From: Actinomycetota bacterium
GTDB lineage: Bacteria > Actinomycetota > Thermoleophilia > Gaiellales > Gaiellaceae
NCBI GenBank assembly: GCA_003170995.1
Contig: PMXT01000022.1
Location: forward strand, 1-11,406
Length of the DNA stretch: 11,406 bases
Direction: 5' to 3'
In this document: piece by piece, positions 1 through 7,300 of the stretch
How positions within the stretch are numbered: position 1 is the first letter of the stretch
Layout of the letters: each line of letters opens with the position of its first letter
Position numbers and translations under genes: made by a program
The notes under the pieces: generated by a model
Database searches by the model: none
What the model was told of the DNA's origin: nothing
Seen by the model: the letters and a program-made list of their open reading frames with translations, nothing else

Positions 1-1128
1 CAGCTCGCCCGAGAGCATCTCCTGCTCCAGCTCGAAGCGCAGGATCACGTGCAGGTTGTAGGTCGTCTCGTCGGCCTCGACGCGGATGAAGTCGGGGTTG
101 ACCTTGTTCACCATCGTGTAGATGCCGGAGGCGGTGAGCGAGCCGAGCTCGCTTGGGAAAATACCCGCCAGCTCGGGGGCGAAGTGCTCCCAGAAGGGAA
201 GGCCGCGACCGACCAGGTTCTCCCAGAGCAGGCTCTGCGACTCGTGCCAGCCGAGCGAGGCGCCACGGGCCAGCGGAGTCGAGTCGAGCTCGGGGGCGAT
301 CTGGTGCTCGTAGAGCCCGTGCCCGAACTCGTGCATGCTTGAGAACAGGCTGTCCAGCCCCTTGACCTCGTAGCGCGTGGTCAAACGGATGTCGGAGGTG
401 GCGATCGCGGTCTCGAAGGGATGGACGGTCGTATCGAGACGCCAGGCTTCGGAACTGAAACCAAAGCGGGCGAGGACTCGCTGCTCCATTTGCTGGAGCC
501 CAGCTACCGGTAGCTGTCGGTGCAGCGGCTGGTCGTCGGCAGCGCCGGACGCCGCCGCCGCTCGTACGAGCGGGATCAGCACCTCCTTCAACCGCGCGAA
601 GATGGGTCGCACCGTCGCCGCGGTCATCCCCTGCTCGAAGTCGTCGAGCAGTGCGTCGTAGGGCTCCGTCTCGGGAGCCATACACTCGATATAGCGCCGC
701 TTCAGCTCGAGCGTCTGCTCGAGGTGAGGCACGAAGCGGCCGAAGTCGCTTTCGCGCCGCGCCTCGACCCAGACCGGATAGGACTCGGAGGAGGCGCGCG
801 TCATCGCCGCGCGCAGATCGGCCGGCACCTTGATGTCCTTCTCGAAGTCGTAGCGCGCGACCGCAACCAGCCTCGCATCGTCGCAGTCGGGATCGAGCCC
901 CGCCGTGACGGGCTCGGCCGCGTCGATCAGCTTGCCCAGCTCGGATGAGGTGGCCCGCTCGTGGATGATGCGCCCCAGCGTCGAGAGCTGATCTGTCCTG
1001 GCGGCGGCGCCGCCCGGCGGCATCATCACCTGCTGGTCCCAAACCAGTAGCGAAGCGATTCCGACCAGGTCGTTGAGCTCCGCCAGCTCGCGTTTCAGCT
1101 CGTCGAGTGCCGCATCTCCCGCAGACAT
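1..1128 (-). CDS. M32-family metallocarboxypeptidase (Taq/Pfu carboxypeptidase type), 5' part, 3' end outside window
   Basis: Zinc-dependent carboxypeptidase that removes C-terminal residues from peptides, probably in the cytoplasm because no signal peptide is visible. The window holds the first 376 codons; the family is usually about 500 residues, so roughly a quarter is missing beyond the left edge. Family motifs appear in order: HPF at 236-238, DIRLT (DxRxT) at 246-250, the zinc-binding HEFGH at 266-270, HESQ at 295-298 and IRVEAD at 348-353. His266, His270 and Glu296 fit the three zinc ligands, and the 30-residue gap from first His to Glu matches Pfu carboxypeptidase as I recall it. The last motif, GxxQDxHW, would lie outside. 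One oddity is HESQSL where I expect HESQSR. The ATG at 1126-1128 is the only possible start before an in-frame stop. No Shine-Dalgarno is seen, but TAGTGT lies 7 nt upstream. It follows rsmB after a 66-nt gap. Confidence 0.95.
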   Translation of the reverse strand, partial: MSAGDAALDELKRELAELNDLVGIASLLVWDQQVMMPPGGAAARTDQLSTLGRIIHERATSSELGKLIDAAEPVTAGLDPDCDDARLVAVARYDFEKDIKVPADLRAAMTRASSESYPVWVEARRESDFGRFVPHLEQTLELKRRYIECMAPETEPYDALLDDFEQGMTAATVRPIFARLKEVLIPLVRAAAASGAADDQPLHRQLPVAGLQQMEQRVLARFGFSSEAWRLDTTVHPFETAIATSDIRLTTRYEVKGLDSLFSSMHEFGHGLYEHQIAPELDSTPLARGASLGWHESQSLLWENLVGRGLPFWEHFAPELAGIFPSELGSLTASGIYTMVNKVNPDFIRVEADETTYNLHVILRFELEQEMLSGEL

Positions 1129-1135
1129 AGACGGA

Positions 1136-1141
1136 ACACTA
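1136..1141 (-). promoter_or_regulatory. Candidate -10 box (TAGTGT) of the M32 peptidase gene, possibly leaderless
   Basis: TAGTGT on the minus strand fits the actinobacterial -10 form TANNNT and ends 7 nt before the ATG. A transcript starting 6-8 nt after it would begin at or next to the start codon, which would explain the missing ribosome-binding site. No convincing -35 box is seen 16-19 nt further upstream. Support comes mainly from the same arrangement before metK, priA and def. Confidence 0.4.
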
Positions 1142-1194
1142 TCTACGTCTCGAGATTATTGGTAGGTGTCTGTTTGGGACGGATTGGTGACAGC

Positions 1195-2448
1195 TCAGCC
1201 GACCCGCAGCCGCGCGATGAAGAACCCGCTCGTGCGGTGAACGTGCGGCAGGGTGAGCAGGAACTCGGGGTGGTGCGGGTGCGAGAACTCAGGCCAGAGC
1301 TCGCCCAGGGGCTCGGGCTCGAGGCCGAGCGCCGAGACGACGTCCTCGTTCTCCTCGCGGTTGATCGTGCAGACCGAGTAGGTGACCGTTCCGCCGGGGC
1401 GGACGCGAGCGGCGGCGGCGCGCAGCAGCTCGAGCTGGAGACCTGCCAGCGAGTGCGATCGCCAGCGCAGGTCGGGGCGACTGGCGAGCACACCGAGCCC
1501 CGAGCAGGGCGCGTCGACCAGGGCCCGATCGAAGCCGGTCAGCTCGGCCGGCAGATCGAGCGAGTCGGCGTTGACAACACGGACGCTTTCCGCGCCGAGG
1601 CGATGGCAGTTCTCCTCCAGCTCGCGGGCGCGAGCCTCGTGCAGCTCGACCGCGGTCACCTCGGCGCCGAGCGCGGCGAGCTGGGTCGACTTGCCGCCGG
1701 GCGCGGCGCAGAGGTCGAGCACGCGCTCGCGAGGCCGCACGCCGACGGCTAACCCGGCCAGCTGCGAGCCCCGGCTCTGCGGCCAGACGAGACCATCAGC
1801 GAGCGCCCTCGCGTCCACCCGCTCGACCACCAGCGCGCCGGGAACGAGCGGATCGGGCACACCCTCGACTTCGCCCGACTTGAGCGCGTTTCGGCGCACC
1901 GCCGTCTCGGTCGGCTCGTTTTGCGCGCGCAGCAGCGCCGGGGCGTCGTCGGGGCCGAGCTCGCGCCAGAAAGTCTCGGCGATCCAGTCGGGATAGGAGT
2001 AACGCAACGCGGCCTCGCCGGGCGTCCACTCGGGCAGGTTCTCGACCAGAGAGCGGGCGCCCTCAGAGAGGCGACGCATGATCGCGTTGGTGAAGCCGAC
2101 CGCGTGCTTGGGGCCGTAAGCTCGTACCAGCTCGACCGACTCGTTGACAGATGCGTGGGCTGGAATGCCCGAGGCGAAGGCGAGCTGATAAGCGCCGAGC
2201 CGGAGCGCCGCGCGCACGGGCGGATCTAGCGTGCGCGGCGAGCGCTTGCCCAGCTGCTCGATCGCGTGATCGAGCGTGCGCACGCGCTGCACGGTGCCGT
2301 AGGCGAGCCGTTGCGCCAACGCCCGGTCTCGATCGCCCAACCTCCGGGCTTCGGAGGCGAAGACGCGGTCGGCGTAGGCCTCCTGCTCGAAGACGCGCAG
2401 GATCGTCTTGAAGGCAACGCGCCGTGCGGGCGAGACAGACATGGGCAC
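1195..2448 (-). CDS. rsmB: 16S rRNA (cytosine-C5)-methyltransferase RsmB (Fmu/Sun family)
   Basis: Methylates a cytosine C5 (position 967 in E. coli numbering) of 16S rRNA using S-adenosylmethionine. At 417 residues it is close to the E. coli length of about 430. Residues 1-135 form the NusB-like RNA-binding domain, ending in the conserved NAIMRRL (121-127). Residues from about 140 form the Rossmann methyltransferase. The SAM-binding motif LDLCAAPGGKS is at 244-254, motif IV DAPCSG at 312-317 (Cys315), and motif VI YSVCT at 357-361 with the likely nucleophile Cys360. The GTG start at 2446-2448 shares one base with the fmt stop (TAGTG), a sign of translational coupling. An ATG two codons in (2440-2442) is an equally plausible start, and neither has a clear Shine-Dalgarno. 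The neighbour metK supplies its cofactor. Identification is secure; only the start is uncertain. Confidence 0.96.
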   Translation of the reverse strand: MPMSVSPARRVAFKTILRVFEQEAYADRVFASEARRLGDRDRALAQRLAYGTVQRVRTLDHAIEQLGKRSPRTLDPPVRAALRLGAYQLAFASGIPAHASVNESVELVRAYGPKHAVGFTNAIMRRLSEGARSLVENLPEWTPGEAALRYSYPDWIAETFWRELGPDDAPALLRAQNEPTETAVRRNALKSGEVEGVPDPLVPGALVVERVDARALADGLVWPQSRGSQLAGLAVGVRPRERVLDLCAAPGGKSTQLAALGAEVTAVELHEARARELEENCHRLGAESVRVVNADSLDLPAELTGFDRALVDAPCSGLGVLASRPDLRWRSHSLAGLQLELLRAAAARVRPGGTVTYSVCTINREENEDVVSALGLEPEPLGELWPEFSHPHHPEFLLTLPHVHRTSGFFIARLRVG

Positions 2449-3269
2449 TATTGTCGTAGGCCGCGCAGGTAGTCGGCGGCGCTCATCCGCTTCTTGCCCT
2501 CCGGCTGCAGCTCGAGCAGCTCGAGCCCCCCGGCGACGAGGACAGAGTCGGGGCCGGCGAGGCGCGCGCGCCAGACGAGCAGGCGACGGCCGTGCAGCTC
2601 GCCCCAGGCGCCGATATGTGGCGAGAGGGCGCGGATTCGGTTGAGGCTCTCCTCGGGCGGCCGGCTCCAGTCGAGCTCGCGGTCCTCGGGCGCGATCTTG
2701 GCCGCGTAGCAGGCTCCCTCCTCGAGCTGGGGCTCGAAAGCTGGGTCGGGGAGAACGCCATCCAGCAGCGTGACCGCAAGCGCAGCCGTCTTCTCGTAGA
2801 CGGAGCCGGCGTCGTCCTCGAGCGTGAGCGGGAAGGCTGCCTGGGCGGCGATCGGTCCCGCATCCAGCGCCTTGACCGTCTGGTGGATCGTCACCCCGGT
2901 CTCGGCGTCGCCGGCCATCAGCGCCCGTTCTACCGGCGCCGCTCCGCGCCAGCGCGGTAGCAGCGAGGGATGGACATTGAGCCAGAGCGCCCGCTCGAGC
3001 TGCACGTCCGGGATGAGAACGCCGTAGGCGGCCAGGATCACCGTGTCGGCGTCGAGCTCGAAGGCCGCGTCGAGCTTCTCGGGCTGGAGAACGGGAATAC
3101 CGAGGCGCTCGGCGACGAGCTTGGCCGCCGGTGGCCTGACCTTGCGTCCGCGCCCGGCCGGGCGGTCGGGGCGGGTGAGCAGGAAGCTGATCTCACGCCG
3201 CGCAGCCAGTCCTTCGAGGACACTCGCACCGAAAGGCGCGGTCGCGGCAACGGCGAGGCGACCCGGCAT
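2448..3269 (-). CDS. fmt: Methionyl-tRNA formyltransferase
   Basis: Transfers a formyl group from 10-formyltetrahydrofolate to Met on initiator tRNA. The N-terminal Rossmann domain spans about 1-200. The substrate loop HPSLLPRWRGAAP is at 100-112. The catalytic triad Asn98, His100 and Asp136 (in ALDAGPI) has the same spacing as E. coli Asn106, His108 and Asp144. The C-terminal OB-like domain is recognised from LDWSRPPEE (199-207) and the final EGKKRMSAADYLRG (257-270). The protein is only 273 residues against about 310 in most bacteria. The loss lies inside the C-terminal tRNA-binding domain, between about 235 and 250, because the conserved ends on both sides are present. The ATG lies 6 nt after the def stop; an AAGG formed by the end of the def stop region may serve as a weak ribosome-binding site. 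It is probably cotranscribed with def, its functional partner. Confidence 0.97.
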   Translation of the reverse strand: MPGRLAVAATAPFGASVLEGLAARREISFLLTRPDRPAGRGRKVRPPAAKLVAERLGIPVLQPEKLDAAFELDADTVILAAYGVLIPDVQLERALWLNVHPSLLPRWRGAAPVERALMAGDAETGVTIHQTVKALDAGPIAAQAAFPLTLEDDAGSVYEKTAALAVTLLDGVLPDPAFEPQLEEGACYAAKIAPEDRELDWSRPPEESLNRIRALSPHIGAWGELHGRRLLVWRARLAGPDSVLVAGGLELLELQPEGKKRMSAADYLRGLRQ

Positions 3270-3275
3270 GGCGCC

Positions 3276-3848
3276 TTACCGGGAAGAGGTGAGAACGACC
3301 CGTGGCCGCAGCAGCGCGAGAGCCTCGCGGCGCGCCTCGGGAGTGGTGCGGTCGAAGAGCAGAACCCCGTCGAGGTGATCGAGCTCGTGCTGAACGGCGC
3401 GCGCGGGAAGGCCGTCGAGCTCCAGCACCAGCTCCTTCCCGTCGACTCCCTGCGCCTCGAGACGAATCGCGATCGAGCGCTCGACCGGCACCAGTACGCC
3501 CTGCAGCGAGAGGCAGCCTTCCTCGTCGGTCTCCAGCTCGTCGCCGAGCGGCGTGACGCGCGGGTTAACGATCGCCCGCGCCGGCTCCTCCTCGCTCAGC
3601 TCGATCGCGAACATCCGCTGCAGGCTGCCGACCTGGTTCGCGGCCAGCCCCACGCCGGCTGCATCGTGCATCAGCTCGATCATCCGCTCGGCCTGACGCG
3701 CCAGCGCCTCGTCGAAAAGCTCGACCTCACGGGCGCGCATGCGCAGAACCGGGTCGGGGTAGTGCCTGATCTGCACCAGCGCCGTTCGTCGCCTGGCCTC
3801 GTGCTCGGCGTCGAGCTCGATGTTCTTGATCTGACCGCTATCTGCCAT
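3276..3848 (-). CDS. def: Peptide deformylase
   Basis: Metalloprotease-like enzyme that removes the N-formyl group from nascent proteins. With the ATG at 3846-3848 it has 190 residues. All three family motifs are intact: GVGLAANQ at 65-72, EGCLSL at 110-115 and QHELDH at 153-158. The metal ligands are Cys112, His154 and His158, and Glu155 is the catalytic base. The family core begins near residue 26 (QIRHYPDPVLR), so about 25 charged residues precede it. The frame stays open to a GTG at 3927-3929 (217 residues), but the added segment is Arg-rich and not family-like. Neither start has a Shine-Dalgarno. ATG is preferred because TAGAAT lies 8 nt upstream, as expected for a leaderless message. 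It is followed after 6 nt by fmt; the two make and remove the formyl-Met start signal. Confidence 0.95.
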   Translation of the reverse strand: MADSGQIKNIELDAEHEARRRTALVQIRHYPDPVLRMRAREVELFDEALARQAERMIELMHDAAGVGLAANQVGSLQRMFAIELSEEEPARAIVNPRVTPLGDELETDEEGCLSLQGVLVPVERSIAIRLEAQGVDGKELVLELDGLPARAVQHELDHLDGVLLFDRTTPEARREALALLRPRVVLTSSR

Positions 3849-3856
3849 CGGGATGG

Positions 3857-3862
3857 ATTCTA
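3857..3862 (-). promoter_or_regulatory. Candidate -10 box (TAGAAT) for def-fmt-rsmB, possibly leaderless
   Basis: TAGAAT on the minus strand matches five of six bases of TATAAT and ends 8 nt before the def ATG. Transcription would start at or within 2 nt of the start codon. It overlaps a 10-bp perfect palindrome, CTACGCGTAG (3860-3869), which could be an operator. No -35 match is seen at the usual distance. Confidence 0.45.
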
Positions 3863-3946
3863 CGCGTAGCGATCGGCCTGGCCGTGCGCGCACCGGCTGA
3901 TCCCAAGCGAAAAGGCGCACTTTCGGCACACCTGACTCTTGACGCC

Positions 3947-3976
3947 CAGAGATTTCTCTGAGCGGTGTCTGACACC
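3947..3976. repeat. Two adjacent small palindromes in the priA-def intergenic region
   Basis: CAGAGA-TT-TCTCTG (3947-3960) and GGTGTC-T-GACACC (3964-3976) lie three bases apart, starting 16 nt downstream of the priA stop. Each has perfect 6-bp arms. The tiny centres (2 nt and 1 nt) suit protein-binding sites better than stable RNA hairpins, although 5-bp hairpins could form. They could be an operator upstream of def or a weak processing/termination site after priA. The repeats are certain; the role is unknown. Confidence 0.5.
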
Positions 3977-3992
3977 AGGGTGGGCGCCCGGC

Positions 3993-5921
3993 TCAGAACC
4001 CCTGCGGATCGACGTCCACGACCGCGCTCAGATCGGCACGGCGCATGGCCGGGGCGGCGGCGGCGAGAAGCTGGGCGGCGCGCTGGGCGATACGGCGCGG
4101 CTGGGCGCTCTTGGCTACCAGCTGGGCGCGCTGACGGCCACGCAGGCGCAGCAGCGGCGCCGGGCCGATCAACTCCTCGCCGGGGATGCCGTCGCGTATC
4201 TCCTCGAGCAGGCGCATTGCCTGGGCCTGCTCGAGGCCCGAAGCGAGAATGCGGACGAGGTGTCTGAACGGTGGATAGCCAAGCTCGCGCCGGCGCTCGA
4301 GCTCGGCGGCGAGGAAGCCCTCGACGTCGTGGCGCGCGGCGAAGCGAACGGATTCGCTGTCGGGCTGGAAGGTCTGGATCACGACACGTCCGGGAGCGCC
4401 GCGACCGCTGCGCCCAGCCAGCTGAGTCAGCAGCTGAAAGGTGCGCTCCTCGGCGCGGAAGTCCGGCTGAGCGAGACCGGCGTCGGCATCGACCACCGCG
4501 GCCAGAGCGACGTCGGGAAAGTGATGGCCCTTGGCGATCATCTGGGTGCCGAGTAGCACTGCGCTCTTCGCCGCCGCGAAGCGGGCGAGCGCCTCGGCCA
4601 GCGCGCCCGGGCGAGCGGTTGTGTCGGCGTCGAGGCGAATCCGCTCCAACTGGGGGAAGAGCCTCGCCAGCTCGCGCTCGAGCTTCTGCGTGCCGGCGCC
4701 GATGCGCGAGAGCTCGGGCGAGCCACAGAGCGGGCAAGTCTCCGGCTCGGGCTCGGAGTAGCCGCAGTGATGGCAATGGAGCGCTCCCTGCGAGTGCAGC
4801 ACGAGCGCCACGTCGCAGAACGTGCAGCGAAGCGTTTGGCCGCAGGCGCGGCAATGAAGAGCCGGCGTCAGGCCGCGCCGGTTGAGGAGCAGGATCGCCT
4901 TGGAGCCGGCCTTCACGACGGCATCGAGCTCGTCGATCAACGGCGCCGAGAGCGGAAAGCCGCGCTCGCGGCGCATGTCCACGACGCGTACCGGCGGCAG
5001 CTTCCCCGCGAGCCGTCCACCCAGCTCGAGCCGCTCCAGCGCCTGCCAGGATTCCGGCCTCGGCGTGGCACTGCCGAAGATGGCGACCGCTCCCTCGAGC
5101 GAAGCGCGCTTGACGGCGACGGTACGTGCGTCGTAGCGGGGGTCGGACTCCTGCTTGAAGGACGGATCGTGCTCCTCGTCGCAGACGATCAGACCGAGAT
5201 CGGCGATCGGCGCGAACACCGCCGAACGGGCACCGACAACCACCCTCGCCTGGCCCGAGGCGATTCGCTCGCGCTCGTCGCGGCGCTCGGCCCCGGTCAG
5301 GCGCGAGTGTAAAACGGCGATCTCGTCACCGAAGCGCTGGCGAAAGCGTCCAAGCGTCTGTGGTGTCAGCGAGATCTCGGGCACGAGCACGATGGCACCC
5401 TTGCCGCGCTCCAACACCGCCGCGCAGGCCCGCAAGTAAACCTCGGTCTTGCCGCTGCCGGTTACCCCGTAGAGAAGAAAAGATCCGCCGCCTCCTTCGA
5501 GCGACTGCACGATGCGGTCAACCGCCCGCTCCTGCGACTCGGTCAGCTTCTCGGGCGCCGGTTCGGCAGCCAGTGCCTCACGCTCCAGCGGGCGAGCGCG
5601 CTCACCGCGGCGCTTGGGGCTAGCCGGCGCCACCAGCGCCAGTGTGCGGCCGGGCGTGGAGCCGTAGTAGCCGGCTAGCCAGAGCGCCAGCTCGACGAGA
5701 GCCGCTGGTACTCGGCCAACCACTTCCCCGATCTCAGACAGCTCGATACCGCTCGGAGGCGTCACGTCGAGCTCGGTCACGACGGCGCGCAGCTGCCGCC
5801 CACCGAGCCGCACACGCACGATCTGACCCGCCGCCACCCCCTCGGGAACGAGGTAGGTGAACTCGCGCGCCAACGCTCGCGCGGTCACGAGCGGAAAGAC
5901 CGATGCCGGCGTCAAGCCCAC
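3993..5921 (-). CDS. priA: Primosomal replication-restart helicase PriA (N')
   Basis: Superfamily 2 DNA helicase that recognises stalled or repaired forks and reloads the replisome. It has 642 residues from the GTG at 5919-5921. Residues 1-100 are the 3'-DNA-binding domain. The helicase core shows Walker A GVTGSGKT (152-159), Walker B DEEH (248-251), GSATP (283-287), NRRG (347-350), GTQMIAKGHHFPDV (458-471) and the QLAGRSGRG arginine-finger motif (500-508). Eight cysteines (357, 360, 366, 369, 383, 386, 396, 399) form the two zinc sites. This is a complete enzyme, unlike mycobacterial and streptomycete PriA homologues, which lack helicase motifs. The frame remains open upstream to 6230 but that part overlaps metK and is not family-like. 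AGG lies 4 nt before the GTG, and TAGGGT 7 nt before it, so either an SD or leaderless start is possible. It follows metK by 97 nt. Confidence 0.96.
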   Translation of the reverse strand: MGLTPASVFPLVTARALAREFTYLVPEGVAAGQIVRVRLGGRQLRAVVTELDVTPPSGIELSEIGEVVGRVPAALVELALWLAGYYGSTPGRTLALVAPASPKRRGERARPLEREALAAEPAPEKLTESQERAVDRIVQSLEGGGGSFLLYGVTGSGKTEVYLRACAAVLERGKGAIVLVPEISLTPQTLGRFRQRFGDEIAVLHSRLTGAERRDERERIASGQARVVVGARSAVFAPIADLGLIVCDEEHDPSFKQESDPRYDARTVAVKRASLEGAVAIFGSATPRPESWQALERLELGGRLAGKLPPVRVVDMRRERGFPLSAPLIDELDAVVKAGSKAILLLNRRGLTPALHCRACGQTLRCTFCDVALVLHSQGALHCHHCGYSEPEPETCPLCGSPELSRIGAGTQKLERELARLFPQLERIRLDADTTARPGALAEALARFAAAKSAVLLGTQMIAKGHHFPDVALAAVVDADAGLAQPDFRAEERTFQLLTQLAGRSGRGAPGRVVIQTFQPDSESVRFAARHDVEGFLAAELERRRELGYPPFRHLVRILASGLEQAQAMRLLEEIRDGIPGEELIGPAPLLRLRGRQRAQLVAKSAQPRRIAQRAAQLLAAAAPAMRRADLSAVVDVDPQGF

Positions 5922-5928
5922 GTGACCT

Positions 5929-5934
5929 ACCCTA
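5929..5934 (-). promoter_or_regulatory. Candidate -10 box (TAGGGT) of priA, possibly leaderless
   Basis: TAGGGT on the minus strand fits TANNNT and ends 7 nt before the priA GTG. The same bases contribute to a weak AGG ribosome-binding site (GGTAGG), so this is the most ambiguous of the four TAGNNT sites. No -35 box is evident. Confidence 0.3.
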
Positions 5935-5980
5935 GTTCTCAGAGCGGCGAACCGGCCTCGTCCCCCGGTCGGGCCATCTG

Positions 5981-6002
5981 CACGGCTCCGGCACGAGCCG
6001 TG
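5981..6002 (-). terminator. Short hairpin after metK, weak or partial terminator
   Basis: CACGGCTC and GAGCCGTG form a perfect 8-bp stem with a 6-nt loop, starting 16 nt downstream of the metK stop. No U-run follows on the minus strand, so full intrinsic termination is doubtful; it could stabilise the metK mRNA end or attenuate read-through into priA. Confidence 0.35.
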
Positions 6003-6018
6003 AAGCCCGATCGAGCTC

Positions 6019-7236
6019 TTACAGCTCGGCCGCCTTGCGCAGCGCGTCGGCCTTGTCGGTGCGCTCCCAGGTGAAGTCGTGATCCTCGCGGCCGAAGTGA
6101 CCGTAGGCGGCTGTCTTGGCGTAGATCGGCCGGCGCAGGTCGAGGTCGCGCAGGATGGCGGCCGGACGCAGGTCGAAGTGCTCGCGCACGAGCTCCTCGA
6201 TCTTCGCGACAGGAATCTTCTCGCTGCCAAAGGTGTCGACGGTGATCGAGACCGGGCGGGCGACGCCGATCGCGTAGGCGACCTGCAGCTCGAGTCGATC
6301 CGCGACTCCAGCCGCGATCAGGTTCTTGGCCACATAGCGGGCCGCGTAGGCGGCCGAGCGATCGACCTTGGTCGGGTCCTTGCCCGAGAAGGAGCCGCCT
6401 CCGTGCCGAGCCGAGCCGCCGTAGGTGTCGACGATGAGCTTGCGTCCGGTTAGCCCGGTGTCTCCCATCGGGCCGCCGACGGCGAAGCGCCCGGTCGGAT
6501 TGACAAGCACGAAGTCGCGCTCGCCGAGACGCTTCTCGTCGTAGAGGTCGTGCGGCAGAATCGGGCGCAGGACGTGTTCGATCATGTCCGGCTTAATCAA
6601 CGTCTCGCTGTCGAGATCGTCGGCGTGCTGGCTGGAGACAAGCAGGCGCACTATCTCGACCGGCCGCTGGGTGCCGTGCTCGTCGATCTCGTAGCGAACC
6701 GTCACCTGCGACTTCCCGTCCGGGCGCAGGTAGGGCATAACGCCTGCCTTGCGCACTTCGGCCATCCTCTTGCAGATCTTGTGTGCGAGCAGAATCGGCA
6801 ACGGCATCAGCTCGGCCGTCTCGCTCGTCGCGTAGCCGAACATCATGCCCTGGTCACCGGCGCCCTCGCTGTCCAGCGGATCCTCGTCGCCGTGCTGGGT
6901 CTCGTAGGAAGCGTCGATTCCCCGGGCGATGTCCGGCGACTGCTCGTCGATTGCCGTAATAACGCCGCAGGTCTCGGCGTCGAAGCCGAACTTGGCGCGC
7001 GTGTAGCCGATCTCCGAGATCTTGGCCCGCGCCAGCTTGGTGATGTCGACGTAGGTGTCGGTCGTGATCTCGCCGGCCACGATCACGAGTCCGGTGGTGA
7101 CCAGCGTCTCGCAGGCGACTCGCCCGTTGGGATCGCCGGCGAGCACGGCGTCGAGCACCGAGTCGGAGATCTGGTCGGCGATCTTGTCGGGATGGCCTTC
7201 GGTGACGGATTCTGAGGTGAAGAGGAAATCGCTCAT
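6019..7236 (-). CDS. metK: S-adenosylmethionine synthetase (methionine adenosyltransferase)
   Basis: Makes S-adenosylmethionine from methionine and ATP in the cytoplasm. The 405-residue product is typical in size. The N-terminus [12 protein letters not shown] places the ATP-binding His15 and Asp17. The active-site flexible loop [11 protein letters not shown] is at 98-108, signature [12 protein letters not shown] at 126-137 (the GAGDQG ATP site) and the glycine-rich signature GGGSFSGKD at 279-287, with Ser where Ala is commonest. The C-terminal YGHFGRED (378-385) is also typical. The ATG at 7234-7236 is chosen because family proteins begin almost directly at this point; a TTG at 7285-7287 would add an unrelated 17-residue leader. 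There is no Shine-Dalgarno. TAGTGT lies 8 nt upstream. I looked for a SAM riboswitch in the 201-nt leader and did not recognise one. It heads the metK-priA-def-fmt-rsmB cluster. Confidence 0.97.
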   Translation of the reverse strand: MSDFLFTSESVTEGHPDKIADQISDSVLDAVLAGDPNGRVACETLVTTGLVIVAGEITTDTYVDITKLARAKISEIGYTRAKFGFDAETCGVITAIDEQSPDIARGIDASYETQHGDEDPLDSEGAGDQGMMFGYATSETAELMPLPILLAHKICKRMAEVRKAGVMPYLRPDGKSQVTVRYEIDEHGTQRPVEIVRLLVSSQHADDLDSETLIKPDMIEHVLRPILPHDLYDEKRLGERDFVLVNPTGRFAVGGPMGDTGLTGRKLIVDTYGGSARHGGGSFSGKDPTKVDRSAAYAARYVAKNLIAAGVADRLELQVAYAIGVARPVSITVDTFGSEKIPVAKIEELVREHFDLRPAAILRDLDLRRPIYAKTAAYGHFGREDHDFTWERTDKADALRKAAEL

Positions 7237-7244
7237 GGGCGCTG

Positions 7245-7250
7245 ACACTA
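7245..7250 (-). promoter_or_regulatory. Candidate -10 box (TAGTGT) of metK, possibly leaderless
   Basis: TAGTGT on the minus strand ends 8 nt before the metK ATG, and is the same hexamer as that before the M32 peptidase gene. No Shine-Dalgarno is present between it and the ATG, which fits a transcript starting at the initiation codon. No -35 match is seen at 16-19 nt. A competing candidate -10 lies at 7311-7316. Confidence 0.4.
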
Positions 7251-7300
7251 CCGGATCTTCTTTCGGATCGTTGGAGAAACCGTGCAAGCTCGCGCGCGAC

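Noticed and set aside
1159..1752. Plus-strand frames over rsmB, and similar ones over gpsA, der, metK and the M32 gene
   Set aside because: All are antisense to well-identified genes and none has a domain, signal peptide or ribosome-binding site of its own.
2970..3869. 299-codon open frame on the plus strand
   Set aside because: Antisense to def and fmt, whose catalytic motifs are certain. Its protein has no recognisable domain and the frame is kept open by GC-rich codon bias.
3849..3929. N-terminal extension of def to a GTG at 3929
   Set aside because: The added 27 residues are Arg-rich and not family-like, and there is no proper ribosome-binding site; the ATG at 3848 is better placed.
3838..4854. 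338-codon minus-strand open frame, extremely Arg/Ala/Pro-rich
   Set aside because: Out-of-frame shadow inside priA; composition is that of a shifted GC-rich frame.
5922..6230. N-terminal extension of the priA frame to 6230
   Set aside because: It overlaps the certain 3' end of metK and its Arg/Ser-rich translation does not resemble PriA. The GTG at 5921 gives the expected N-terminus.
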